From Streptomyces sp. 8K308 (GTDB lineage: Bacteria; Actinomycetota; Actinomycetes; Streptomycetales; Streptomycetaceae), in NCBI RefSeq assembly GCF_004348315.1, contig NZ_SMKC01000029.1, positions 1 through 38,927 on the forward strand: DNA of 38,927 nt, read 5' to 3'. How positions within the stretch are numbered: the first letter of the stretch is position 1; each line of letters starts with the position of its first letter. Of this stretch, positions 6,699-14,145 are shown piece by piece. Under the pieces are notes generated by a model, which did not search any database, was not told where the DNA came from, and worked only from the letters and a program-made list of their open reading frames with translations. The position numbers and the translations under genes were made by a program.

Positions 6699-8098
6699 GT
6701 GAGCACCGTGTTCCTGATGCGCTCACGGAGCTCGGCCACGTACGGTCGGCGGGCGTGGCGCGCCGACGCCGCGAGCAGGTCGCGCACGTCCGACACGGCA
6801 CGCTTGGAGCGTAGTTGGCCGATCTCGTCGAGGGCGCGGTTGGCGATGACCGTGGCTTCCTGCGGGTCGCCGGTGGTCATGGTCAGGGTGGCGAGCTTGG
6901 TGCCGGAGAGCGCGCGGGAGCGGACGTACGCGTCGGTGTGGTGCGCGATCGCGGTGCGGAGGCGCGCGGCGGCGAGCGCTGGGGACTGGCCGGGGAGCAG
7001 CGCGATGTCGAAGGCAGCGTGCCCGGTGTCGCCGTGGTGCTGGGCGTAGTCGTAGTACGCCATCCACGCCGGGTCCTCGGCCTCGTCGGCGTGGGCGAAG
7101 GTGTCGTCGGCGTGGCCGATGGCGGCCAGCGTCTCCTGGCGCGCGCCCATCTTGGCCAAGGCCCTGGCGCGTGCGACGTGCAGCATGCCGCGTTCGCGCG
7201 GGGTGAGTCGGTCGGCCCGGACGAGACCGGTCTCGGCGAGTGTCAGGCCGGCGTCGGGGGAGCCGCACCAGGTGGCCTGGCGGGAGCGCCAGCTGTAGGC
7301 GGTGGCGCGCAGGTGCCAGTTGCCCGCCCGGTCGGCGCACTCGCTGCCGAACTCCAGTAAGCGTGCGGCGTGGGCGTGTTCGTAGGCGTCGAAGGCGCTG
7401 GCGCCCATCACGATGGCCAACTGGCCGACGGCCGTGAACAGCTCGGCCTCCAGCGTCGGCGGGCATCTGACATCCAGGAGGCTCGCGGCCCAGGCGAGTT
7501 GGCCGATCGCCGCGGTGCGGACCATGCCGGCGCCGCCGTACTGGTTGTCCCAGCTCGCGTGGTTCCTGGCCGCGGCCCGCACCTGGTCGAGGTCGTCGGG
7601 CCGGACCGTTCGGGGCAGCTCATGCGGGACGATGCGGGGCAGGACCTCGTGGATCGATGTCTGGTCGAGCGCGGCGAGACCGCCGACGGCGAGGAACGCC
7701 CGCCGCCCCACGGCGGCCGTCACGTCACCCGCGTCGGACGTGCCCCGCACGCGGTCCGCATCGGCGCGCTGGCTGTCCGCATCCTCTTCCACCCGACGCC
7801 AGAGCCGGATCAGCGCCCCGCCCGCGTCCAGGGCGTCGTCGAACCTGGCGGCCAGCTCCGCGTTGCACGAGCGCTCGGCCTTCTCGATGCGCTCAACGGA
7901 GGTGCTGCTGAGGTGCACTATCGCGCCCAGGGCGGCCGAGGAGAGGCGGCGGAGATTCCGCCAGTTCCGTAGTTCCACCCCGAACCAGGCGGCCATCGAA
8001 CCGTGTCGTCGAGCGGCTTCGGCTTCTGTGGCATGCGTCCTCTTCTGGCGTTCCGATGCGGACAACCGACGCGGCGGGAGGCGGGTCCGCATCGCCAC
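6695..8098 (-). CDS. XRE-type regulator with TPR-like C-terminal region
   Basis: 467 aa with a GTG start (an ATG two codons in is equally possible; the ribosome site is weak). Residues about 37-95 hold an XRE helix-turn-helix (FGVELRNWRNLRRLSSAALG, then LSSTSVERIEKAER). A linker contains VGRRAFLAVGGLAA. From about 180 onward there are repeated helical pairs rich in Ala/Leu typical of tetratricopeptide-like repeats (for example AYSWRSRQATWCG, HVARARALAKMGARQETL). Streptomyces has many such ligand- or peptide-sensing regulators. It is translationally coupled to the APH-fold kinase downstream, which is therefore its probable partner. Confidence 0.82.
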   Translation of the reverse strand: MAMRTRLPPRRLSASERQKRTHATEAEAARRHGSMAAWFGVELRNWRNLRRLSSAALGAIVHLSSTSVERIEKAERSCNAELAARFDDALDAGGALIRLWRRVEEDADSQRADADRVRGTSDAGDVTAAVGRRAFLAVGGLAALDQTSIHEVLPRIVPHELPRTVRPDDLDQVRAAARNHASWDNQYGGAGMVRTAAIGQLAWAASLLDVRCPPTLEAELFTAVGQLAIVMGASAFDAYEHAHAARLLEFGSECADRAGNWHLRATAYSWRSRQATWCGSPDAGLTLAETGLVRADRLTPRERGMLHVARARALAKMGARQETLAAIGHADDTFAHADEAEDPAWMAYYDYAQHHGDTGHAAFDIALLPGQSPALAAARLRTAIAHHTDAYVRSRALSGTKLATLTMTTGDPQEATVIANRALDEIGQLRSKRAVSDVRDLLAASARHARRPYVAELRERIRNTVLT

Positions 8099-8214
8099 CG
8101 GGGCCGGCGGTTTCCGGTCCGGACCGCAGAGGTCCTACCCGCTCCCGGCGGCCGACAACGGATGAAGCCGACCGTCACGGGACACGCCCTGCTCGGGGGC
8201 GTGATCGGACGAGG

Positions 8215-8421
8215 TCAGCCGCGTTCGAGGCGGCCGTCCGCCACCGCCCTGGCGAACTCGCCCCAGGCCGGCCGCGGCACGCTGAGCGTCACACCGCTGT
8301 GATGGCTCTTCGAGTCACGCACGAGGACGGCCCGTGGAGTGGCCGCGCATTCCACGCACTCGTTGTTGGGCGTGCCGCTGTAGGAGCTCTTGAACCAGTC
8401 GAGCTGGGGGTGTTCGGCCAC
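8215..8421 (-). CDS. DUF397 protein
   Basis: 68 aa with a GTG start preceded by GCGAGGAAG. It shows the complete DUF397 pattern: WFKSSYSG near the N-terminus, NNECVECA, VLVRDSK and the C-terminal PRPAWGEFARAVADGRL. DUF397 proteins pair with XRE-DUF5753 regulators, and in characterised cases the small partner modulates the regulator. The partner gene ends 14 bp upstream on the same strand, so they form one operon. Confidence 0.92.
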   Translation of the reverse strand: MAEHPQLDWFKSSYSGTPNNECVECAATPRAVLVRDSKSHHSGVTLSVPRPAWGEFARAVADGRLERG

Positions 8422-8435
8422 GGGGGTCTTCCTCG

Positions 8436-9326
8436 CTACTTCTCGTCTCGCGGATGCGACGTGCTGACCTCGGCGATCAGGTCGGCCGAGGCGTCGGGGT
8501 CCAGCGCCTCCCGGCGCAGGAACGCGATGGCGCCGGCGTACCGCTCGCGGGCCTCGGGCTCCTCAAGGATGAGGGAGCCGGCGACGGTCTCTATGAAGAT
8601 GACGTCCAGCGACGGGTCCGGGCCGCCGTAGACGATGAAGCTGTTGAGGGCCGCGCTGTACGCGCCGGCGGCGAAGGGCAACACCTGGATGCTGATGTGC
8701 GGCTCCCGGCCCCGCTTCAGCAGGTGGTCGAGCTGGGCGGCCATCACGCCTGGTCCGCCGACCCTGCGCCGGATCACGGACTCGTCGAGCACGAGGTGAT
8801 AGGTGGGCGGCGCCGGCCGGTCGAGGATCTGCTGCCGCCGCATCCGCATGGCCAGGTACTCGTCGACGTCCTGGGGTGGGAGGGCGCTGTCGGGCGTCTC
8901 CCTGATGGCACGGGCGTAGTCCAGGGTCTGCAACAACCCGGGAATCACCCCCACCGTGTACTGGCTGATCCGCGGCGTCTCGTTCTCCATGGCCAGCAAC
9001 AACCGCATGGGGCTCGGGAGTTTGCCGGCAAGCGGTACCCACCAGCCGTCGGTGACCTTGGAGTTCTTCGCCAGCTCGACCATGGCCGCCCGCTCCTCGT
9101 CCGGGGCGCCGTAGACGCGACAGAGCTGATCGACCTGGTTCCAGCGCACGTTGCCCTTGGCACGCTCGTACCTGCTGACCGTGGCCTTCGAGACGCCGGC
9201 CGCGTCGCCCGCCTCCTCGGCCGTGAGTCCGGCGGCTTCCCGGAGGGCCAGCAGACGGATGCCGAGTTGGCGACGGCGGGCGGTCGGTCCGGCCTCGTCG
9301 GCGATCTCAGCGGGTCTGTCCGTCAT
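8436..9326 (-). CDS. XRE regulator with C-terminal DUF5753
   Basis: 296 aa from the ATG at 9326, chosen for AAGGAG 10 bp upstream; the longer frame lacks one. The XRE helix-turn-helix lies at about residues 20-70 (AGLTAEEAGDAAGVSKATVSRYE). DUF5753 follows (about 100-280), with typical segments IPGLLQTLDYARAI, RRQQILDR, LDESVIRR and IQVLPFAAG. These regulators control differentiation or neighbouring genes in Streptomyces. It diverges from the operon beginning at 9590 across a region with repeated motifs, and is therefore the best candidate to regulate it. Confidence 0.9.
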   Translation of the reverse strand: MTDRPAEIADEAGPTARRRQLGIRLLALREAAGLTAEEAGDAAGVSKATVSRYERAKGNVRWNQVDQLCRVYGAPDEERAAMVELAKNSKVTDGWWVPLAGKLPSPMRLLLAMENETPRISQYTVGVIPGLLQTLDYARAIRETPDSALPPQDVDEYLAMRMRRQQILDRPAPPTYHLVLDESVIRRRVGGPGVMAAQLDHLLKRGREPHISIQVLPFAAGAYSAALNSFIVYGGPDPSLDVIFIETVAGSLILEEPEARERYAGAIAFLRREALDPDASADLIAEVSTSHPRDEK

Positions 9327-9380
9327 CGGTGCGCTCCTTGGACGAGTACCGCCAGTGTGATCGCCGACGCTCGGCAACCA

Positions 9381-9475
9381 CAAGGAAGTTACATGGTGGA
9401 ACGGCATCGTCGGCAGCGCCGGCGGCATATGCGTGAGCCGCCCATGCGGACACTTCCTTGATGAGAGTTACATGG
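9381..9475. promoter_or_regulatory. Divergent regulatory region with direct and inverted repeats
   Basis: Two exact copies of AGTTACATGG (9387-9396 and 9466-9475) are spaced 79 bp apart. A 9-bp inverted pair, CAAGGAAGT (9381-9389) and ACTTCCTTG (9452-9460), is interleaved with them. They lie between the XRE-DUF5753 gene (minus) and the operon starting at 9590 (plus). The arrangement suggests two regulator sites and possible looping; no protein-binding data are available. Confidence 0.5.
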
Positions 9476-9589
9476 CGAGCGGGCCACTGCAAGACTCCCG
9501 ATCGTCGGAACCGAGGGCAGCCGGTCACCGCCGAGGCACTGGCGAGCGCACCTGGCCCCTCTCCCCCCTCGACGACGAGGACCACCGCG

Positions 9590-9877
9590 ATGCCCGACCC
9601 CCACCCCAACCTCCCGCAGCGCACCCTCGGAAGAGACATCGGCCTCGGCCACCGCGATCACCCGCTGCTCGGCCACGTCGTGTTGGACACCGAGACGAAC
9701 CGCACCGGCATCCTGCGAGCGCTCTGCCCCGAGTTGCCGGACGGCGGCGCACCCGACCTCCGCGAGCAGATGATGGCCTGGCTCGCCCCGCTCAACGGCG
9801 GGCGAGAGTGGACGACGTCTCCGGCCGCCATCCGCGACCAGCCCCTGGCCGCACGCATCTTGGGACGACTCCGGTGA
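9590..9877 (+). CDS. Small hypothetical protein, first gene of the kinase-dehydrogenase operon
   Basis: 95 aa from the ATG at 9590. Upstream in-frame codons run into regulatory DNA and look non-coding. The sequence (GHRDHPLLGHVVLDTETNRTG ... LREQMMAWLAPLNGGREWTT) is soluble and resembles no family known to me. The stop overlaps the start of the next gene (GTGA), so it heads a chain of overlapping genes that runs to the HprK-like gene. Its role is unknown. Confidence 0.65.
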   Translation: MPDPHPNLPQRTLGRDIGLGHRDHPLLGHVVLDTETNRTGILRALCPELPDGGAPDLREQMMAWLAPLNGGREWTTSPAAIRDQPLAARILGRLR

Positions 9878-10083
9878 GCGCCCGCCAGCGACCTGCCGAG
9901 GCAACCACGGCGGAGCCGCCGACGAGTGCCGGTGGCGCCCACGACGCCTCGTCCCTGCCGCCCGTGCGCGCGTTGCTCAAGTGCACCTGCGGTGAACTCG
10001 TTCTACGCGGCGACGCGCACGTCTGCGCCGCACGAGACGGAGTCGGGACGGCGGCTGAGGCGACGCCGCCACCGCCGTCGTGA
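9874..10083 (+). CDS. Small Cys-rich protein (CxC...HxC)
   Basis: 69 aa from a GTG overlapping the preceding stop (GTGA). The N-terminal half is low-complexity; residues about 38-53 contain KCTCGELVLRGDAHVC, a Cys-x-Cys ... His-x-Cys arrangement suited to one zinc ion. It ends in Pro-rich sequence and overlaps the next gene by 4 bp. No family was recognised; the coupled starts are the main evidence that it is expressed. Confidence 0.6.
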   Translation: MSARQRPAEATTAEPPTSAGGAHDASSLPPVRALLKCTCGELVLRGDAHVCAARDGVGTAAEATPPPPS

Positions 10084-10403
10084 CGAGCCCGGGTCATCAC
10101 CCGCCCCGGCGACAACAGCCCGTCGGCTCCGGGAAGACGCCGGACGACGCCACGCCCTCCTCGTTCGAAGGACGGACCGTGGCGGACAACGGGCCGGAGA
10201 CGATGCGGCGGGTGGGCACCGCCCTGCGCGCGAGCCTCCAGTGCTGGCGTTGCGGCGAGCGCGAGGCGCCGCTGTTCAACAGCGGTGAGGTGACTGGCGA
10301 GTTGGGTGTGGCGCCGCTGTACTGCTGCGCCGGCTGCGTGCGGGCGCTGGATCGGCTGTACCGAGCGGCGTTCGCTCACGCCGGCACGGAGGCTCCGCCG
10401 TGA
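10080..10403 (+). CDS. Small zinc-binding-like protein (CxxC...CCxxC)
   Basis: 107 aa from a GTG overlapping the preceding stop. The last 60 residues hold LQCWRCGE and LYCCAGCVRALDRLY, two Cys pairs about 28 residues apart, a likely treble-clef or ribbon zinc site. The first 45 residues are disordered. The stop overlaps the next GTG. It belongs to the same coupled series as its neighbours; function unknown. Confidence 0.62.
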   Translation: MTSPGHHPPRRQQPVGSGKTPDDATPSSFEGRTVADNGPETMRRVGTALRASLQCWRCGEREAPLFNSGEVTGELGVAPLYCCAGCVRALDRLYRAAFAHAGTEAPP

Positions 10404-10645
10404 CCGTCCCCCTCGTGCTGTGCACCGTGCTGGTGCCTTCGACCGTCCTCCTCGCCTCGCTGTGCTTCGTCTGCTCCTTCGCCCGCCGCATCGAGGTCGC
10501 CCACACCCTGACTCACGACCAGGAGGTGCCGTGTTCCATCCATCCCCCTCCGTCCTCCGCGCGCCGAGCGTCGACGAACTGCTCGACCACGCCACCGACC
10601 AGATCTTCCAGGCCGCGGTCGCCCTCTGGCCGGGACGACGAGTGA
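10400..10645 (+). CDS. Possible small single-pass membrane peptide
   Basis: A GTG at 10400 overlaps the previous stop and opens an 81-codon frame whose first 28 residues are a convincing membrane helix (VPLVLCTVLVPSTVLLASL). The frame overlaps the start of the kinase gene by 115 bp. The second half looks like the out-of-frame shadow of the kinase, so either the true protein is unusual or the overlap is real but the tail is unconstrained. I rate it as probable only because of the exact GTGA coupling. Confidence 0.4.
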   Translation: MTVPLVLCTVLVPSTVLLASLCFVCSFARRIEVAHTLTHDQEVPCSIHPPPSSARRASTNCSTTPPTRSSRPRSPSGRDDE

Positions 10646-11556
10646 AGCTGCTGGAGGCCGTCCCCTCCGTCACCGCCTACGTCCGCCTCACGGAGGTCGA
10701 CGGCCAGCGGCTGTACGCCAAGACGTCCGTGCTCGGCACCTCGCTGGTCTCCCTCCTGCGCGGTGCCCACGGCGACCTCGACCAGATCCGCGAGACACAA
10801 CGTGCCTACGCGGCCCGAGACGATCGCCTGTCACTCCGGGAAGCGGCCCAGCTCGACTGGCTGGCCTCCCTTGGCCGGCCCACGTCGTGCCGGCTGGTCG
10901 GCGCGCACGGAGCCGTGCTCTTCACCGAGCCGGTCCCCGGTCCATCCCTCTCCGAACTGCTGGCCAGGCAGCCGGCGCAGACGGCCGGGCTGCTCGCGGC
11001 CCTCCTCGAGGAACTGGAGCCGCTGCGGCGCCATGACCCAGCCGGCCTCGGCGACATGGAGACGCCGGAACGATCCATCGTCGGCACTTTCACGCGCAAG
11101 TTCGATGGTCCCGGACGCACCGCCTACCTCGGCGCGATCGGCGCCCGACTGTGCACACCGGCGCGGCACCGAACCCTCGGCAGGTTTCTGGTTCCAGCCG
11201 TCCGTGACCTGTCGACACACACGTGGCGGTACCGAGCGCTGTCGGTGCCGGTCTACGGCGACCTCAAGCCGGAACACGTGCTGTGGCCCGGAGGCCCGAC
11301 GAGCCACCCGGTGTTGGTCGATCCGGGGCTGCGGCGGGCCGGCGAGCTGGAGGACCTCGCCCGGCTGGTCGGCAGGACCCTGCTGCTGGCCGGTACCCAA
11401 CTCGGCCCGCACGCGACCAGCCGAGTCGTCGACGGGGTGAACACCCTGATCGAGCACCGAATGCGGCCGATGGGCCGACCGGACGTCGACCGGTGGCTAC
11501 GCGACCTGATGGCGCTGTGGATGATGGACACCCTCAACATCCCTCGACCTGTCTGA
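10531..11556 (+). CDS. Atypical APH/choline-kinase-fold protein
   Basis: 341 aa. The GTG at 10531 is preceded by a near-perfect AGGAGGTGCC. N-lobe YAKTSVLG supplies a candidate ATP lysine (K64). The catalytic loop reads YGDLKPEHVL: aspartate D244 is kept, but the usual His is Y242 and the metal-binding Asn is H249; the second metal aspartate may be D264 in LVDPG. The fold is that of aminoglycoside phosphotransferase-like kinases, but the substitutions suggest altered or weak catalysis, or a binding role. It lies in an operon with a dehydrogenase-fold and an HprK-like protein. Confidence 0.75.
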   Translation: MFHPSPSVLRAPSVDELLDHATDQIFQAAVALWPGRRVKLLEAVPSVTAYVRLTEVDGQRLYAKTSVLGTSLVSLLRGAHGDLDQIRETQRAYAARDDRLSLREAAQLDWLASLGRPTSCRLVGAHGAVLFTEPVPGPSLSELLARQPAQTAGLLAALLEELEPLRRHDPAGLGDMETPERSIVGTFTRKFDGPGRTAYLGAIGARLCTPARHRTLGRFLVPAVRDLSTHTWRYRALSVPVYGDLKPEHVLWPGGPTSHPVLVDPGLRRAGELEDLARLVGRTLLLAGTQLGPHATSRVVDGVNTLIEHRMRPMGRPDVDRWLRDLMALWMMDTLNIPRPV

Positions 11557-11726
11557 CAGCACCTCCGGGGCTGCCTCTGCCCACCCAGGCCACGGCCCTG
11601 ATCGACCGTGCCGTGCCGGTCGTCGCGCTCGTCCAGCGCGTGGCCGCCGAACTGGCGAGGAACAGCCCGCCGGCCGGAGTGTGGGACCGCGCGCTGGCAC
11701 GCGTGCGGGAGATGGCGCGACCATGA
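11517..11726 (+). CDS. Small helical protein between kinase and dehydrogenase genes
   Basis: 69 codons from a GTG at 11517 (40 bp inside the kinase gene), ending in a TGA that overlaps the dehydrogenase ATG (ATGA). The C-terminal part, AVPVVALVQRVAAELARN and WDRALARVREMARP, looks like a genuine amphipathic helical pair; the N-terminus overlapping the kinase does not. The true start may lie downstream at a non-standard codon. It has no known family. Confidence 0.45.
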   Translation: MDDGHPQHPSTCLTAPPGLPLPTQATALIDRAVPVVALVQRVAAELARNSPPAGVWDRALARVREMARP

Positions 11727-12655
11727 CCGACCTGCCCGCCATCGGGATTCTCGGCGCCGGGGCCGTGGGCCAGACCGTCGCCGGCGCCCTCGTCGCCTCT
11801 CGGCTGTGTGGTGAACTGCTCGTCGCCTCACGCACCATGGACCAGGCCATCGCCCTCGCCGAGGACCTGGACGACATGCGGGTGAGCTTGGGCTCACCCG
11901 CCCGCCCCCGAGCAGCCCAGCGCACCGATCTCGGGGGCTGCGACGCCCTGGTGGTCGCCGTCCGAGCCCGCTTCAGCAACCACCACCAGGTCGATGTCCG
12001 CATGGGCGGCGCGACGGCCAACAGCGCGCTGATCCGCGCCCTCGGCCGGGACCTGGTCACCGGCTACGCCGGCTCGGTGCTCGTCGTCACCAACCCGGTC
12101 GACCTGATGGCCCGGCTGCTGGCCGAGACCTCCGGCCACCGCCGCGTTTACGGTGTCGGCTCCAGCCTGGACACCGCCCGCTACCGGATCCTGTTGGCCG
12201 ACCGCCTCGGCGTCCCCGTCGGACAGGTCGCCGGCCATGTCATCGGCGAGCACGGCGACGCGGCTGTGGTCTGCGCGACGACCACCACCGTCGCCGGCGA
12301 GCCCCTGCCCACGCCGTTGTCGCTCGCCGAGATCCGGGCCGCGCTGGTTCGTCGGCCCGGCCGGATCCGCGCCGGCATCGGTCGCACCCGCACCGGCCCT
12401 GCCGGCGCCGTGCTCGCCGCCCTGCGACACGTGCTCGGCCAGGTCGACGGAGGCGTCCTCGAACTGTCCCGGCCGTGGCACGACGGCGTGTGGCTCGGCC
12501 TTCCCCTCACCTTCCGCCGCGGCCGCGAGCCCCTGGTCCGCCTGCCAGCCCTGTCCGCCGCCGAAGCTCTCCAACTCGACGCGGCGGCGGCCAAGCTGTC
12601 CGCCGCCTATCTGTCCATCGCACCTCACGGCCACCAGATCGGAGATCCCCTGTGA
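11723..12655 (+). CDS. Lactate/malate dehydrogenase-family NAD(P)-dependent oxidoreductase
   Basis: 310 aa from the ATG at 11723. The Rossmann glycine motif GILGAGAVGQ is at residues 8-17, NPVDLMARLL follows mid-protein, and the catalytic set is visible: D150 and R153 in SLDTARYR, H177 in GEHGDAA. These are the residues that orient the 2-hydroxy/2-oxo acid and shuttle the proton in LDH/MDH enzymes. The mobile substrate loop region is divergent (ARFSNHHQVDV), so the substrate is not predictable. Its stop overlaps the start of the HprK-like gene (GTGA). Confidence 0.82.
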   Translation: MTDLPAIGILGAGAVGQTVAGALVASRLCGELLVASRTMDQAIALAEDLDDMRVSLGSPARPRAAQRTDLGGCDALVVAVRARFSNHHQVDVRMGGATANSALIRALGRDLVTGYAGSVLVVTNPVDLMARLLAETSGHRRVYGVGSSLDTARYRILLADRLGVPVGQVAGHVIGEHGDAAVVCATTTTVAGEPLPTPLSLAEIRAALVRRPGRIRAGIGRTRTGPAGAVLAALRHVLGQVDGGVLELSRPWHDGVWLGLPLTFRRGREPLVRLPALSAAEALQLDAAAAKLSAAYLSIAPHGHQIGDPL

Positions 12656-12804
12656 ACACTCCCACCGCGATCCGCACCCAGGTCGCCGAGGCCACGGTGA
12701 CCGTCGTCGGTCCCCGACCCGTCACCGCGTGGACGCAGCGCTACTTCGGCCCCTGGTGGCCCACGGCCGACATCGACGCCGATGACCCCGGCGACAGCGA
12801 ACCG
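12652..12804 (+). pseudogene. 5' part of HprK-like gene, cut by element A
   Basis: A GTG overlapping the dehydrogenase stop opens a frame with clear protein character (VGPRPVTAWTQRYFGPWWPT) for 49 codons up to the junction at 12799-12804, then runs into transposon sequence and stops at 12843. The rest of the gene is at 22111-23124 in the same frame. Deleting 12799-22110 gives one open frame of 386 codons. Confidence 0.85.
12799..12804. other. Left junction hexamer of element A
   Basis: GAACCG precedes the conserved element end TTGACTGAAC; GAACTC follows the opposite end at 22111-22116. Shared first bases GAA leave the exact crossover ambiguous within three bases. By analogy with Tn554, the left hexamer may be the core carried in by the element and the right one the original target. 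Confidence 0.6.
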
Positions 12805-12864
12805 TTGACTGAACTAACTCCAGCATTTTCGCAGGTCAGATAGCCTTTCTGCTAGCTTCCGTGG

Positions 12865-14145
12865 ATGCTTGGACGTGAACCCGAGAGGGAGTTAGCAAGC
12901 TTCGTGCTGCCCGAGGCCGGACAGCTGGCGGAGACAGGAGATCGATGGAGACCGTTTGTCCTCCTGGACGCGGACGGTGTCGAGATCGAACCTGTGGCCG
13001 CCTTCTTCGCGGAGCTGCTGGCTTGTGACAAGTCAGCAGCCACGATCCGGTCATACGGAATGGATCTGCTGCGTTGGTGGCGCTTCCTGTGGGGCTGGGG
13101 GATTGCCTGGGATCGTGCAGGCCGGTCGGACGCTCGGGACTTCGCCCGCTGGATGCAGATCGCGAACAAGTCCGCACCGCTGCACTGGCGCCACCGACGG
13201 GCCATCCAGACGGAGACAACACCAAAGCCAGTACGAGAGCAGCTGCCGCCCGGAGCCCCCAATCCGATCACAGGAAAGTCGTCCCCAGGGCCGAGATACG
13301 CGCCGACAACGCGAGCGCACTGCGAGACCGTCCTGCGGGCCTTCTACGACTTCCACCTCTCCGAGGGAACCGGCCCGATCCTGAACCCGTTTCCACTGGA
13401 TCGCTCCCGGCGCCATGGCAGGGCACACGCTCACCACAACCCTGACGAGCGGTTTCGCCACGAACGACAGGGCCGCTACCGGCCGGCCATCCCCAAGCGA
13501 GCGCCTCGGCGGATCCCCGACGCGATGTTCAACGCGCTCTTCGCCGCGCTGAAGCACGACCGTGATCGAGCTCTGCTGGCGTTTTGGGTCTCCAACGGGG
13601 CTCGTGCTGAGGAACTGCTCACCAGTCGGCAACGCGACGCGCTGCCCGGCCAACAGGTCCTGGGGGTGGTCCGCAAGGGGAGCCGGGCCTATCAACAACT
13701 CCCTTGCTCAGCCGACGCTTTCGTCTGGCTGCGGCTCTATCAGGAGAGCGCCTGGCGGGCGGGGGTCCCCCGCGGACAGAACGAGGGGCTGTGGTGGACG
13801 TTACGCCGCCCGTGGCGTCCCCTGAACTATCCGGCGGCCCGTGCGATGTTCAACCGGGCCAACAGCTTGCTCGGTACAAACTGGACTCTCCACGATCTTC
13901 GACACACCGCCGCCTATCGGCTGGCGAGGGATCCGAAGATGCCACTGACCGACGTGCAGTGGGTGCTCGGCCATGCACACCTGTCGACGACACAGCTCTA
14001 TCTTCCGGCCGACCGGGACGAAGTGATCGAACACGTTCGAGCACACCATGCCCGACGGGCCAAGTCCGCCGAGCGGGTTCCACCGCCACCGGCGGCCGGT
14101 TACAACCCTGAATCCCTCAACAACCTCTTCGGGACTGCCTGGTGA
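12865..14145 (+). CDS. tnpA: TnpA-like tyrosine recombinase of element A
   Basis: 426 aa. The catalytic residues of the family are all present: R247 in NGARAEEL, K271 in VVRKGSR, H343 and R346 in LHDLRHTAA, H370 in VLGHAH and nucleophile Y379 in TQLYL. The N-terminal core-binding domain (about 40-200) contains the AATIRSYGMDLLRWWRFL helix. It is closely similar along its whole length to the tnpA of element B. The stop overlaps the tnpB GTG (GTGA), so both recombinases are co-translated. It would cut and rejoin element ends together with TnpB. Confidence 0.9.
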   Translation: MLGREPERELASFVLPEAGQLAETGDRWRPFVLLDADGVEIEPVAAFFAELLACDKSAATIRSYGMDLLRWWRFLWGWGIAWDRAGRSDARDFARWMQIANKSAPLHWRHRRAIQTETTPKPVREQLPPGAPNPITGKSSPGPRYAPTTRAHCETVLRAFYDFHLSEGTGPILNPFPLDRSRRHGRAHAHHNPDERFRHERQGRYRPAIPKRAPRRIPDAMFNALFAALKHDRDRALLAFWVSNGARAEELLTSRQRDALPGQQVLGVVRKGSRAYQQLPCSADAFVWLRLYQESAWRAGVPRGQNEGLWWTLRRPWRPLNYPAARAMFNRANSLLGTNWTLHDLRHTAAYRLARDPKMPLTDVQWVLGHAHLSTTQLYLPADRDEVIEHVRAHHARRAKSAERVPPPPAAGYNPESLNNLFGTAW

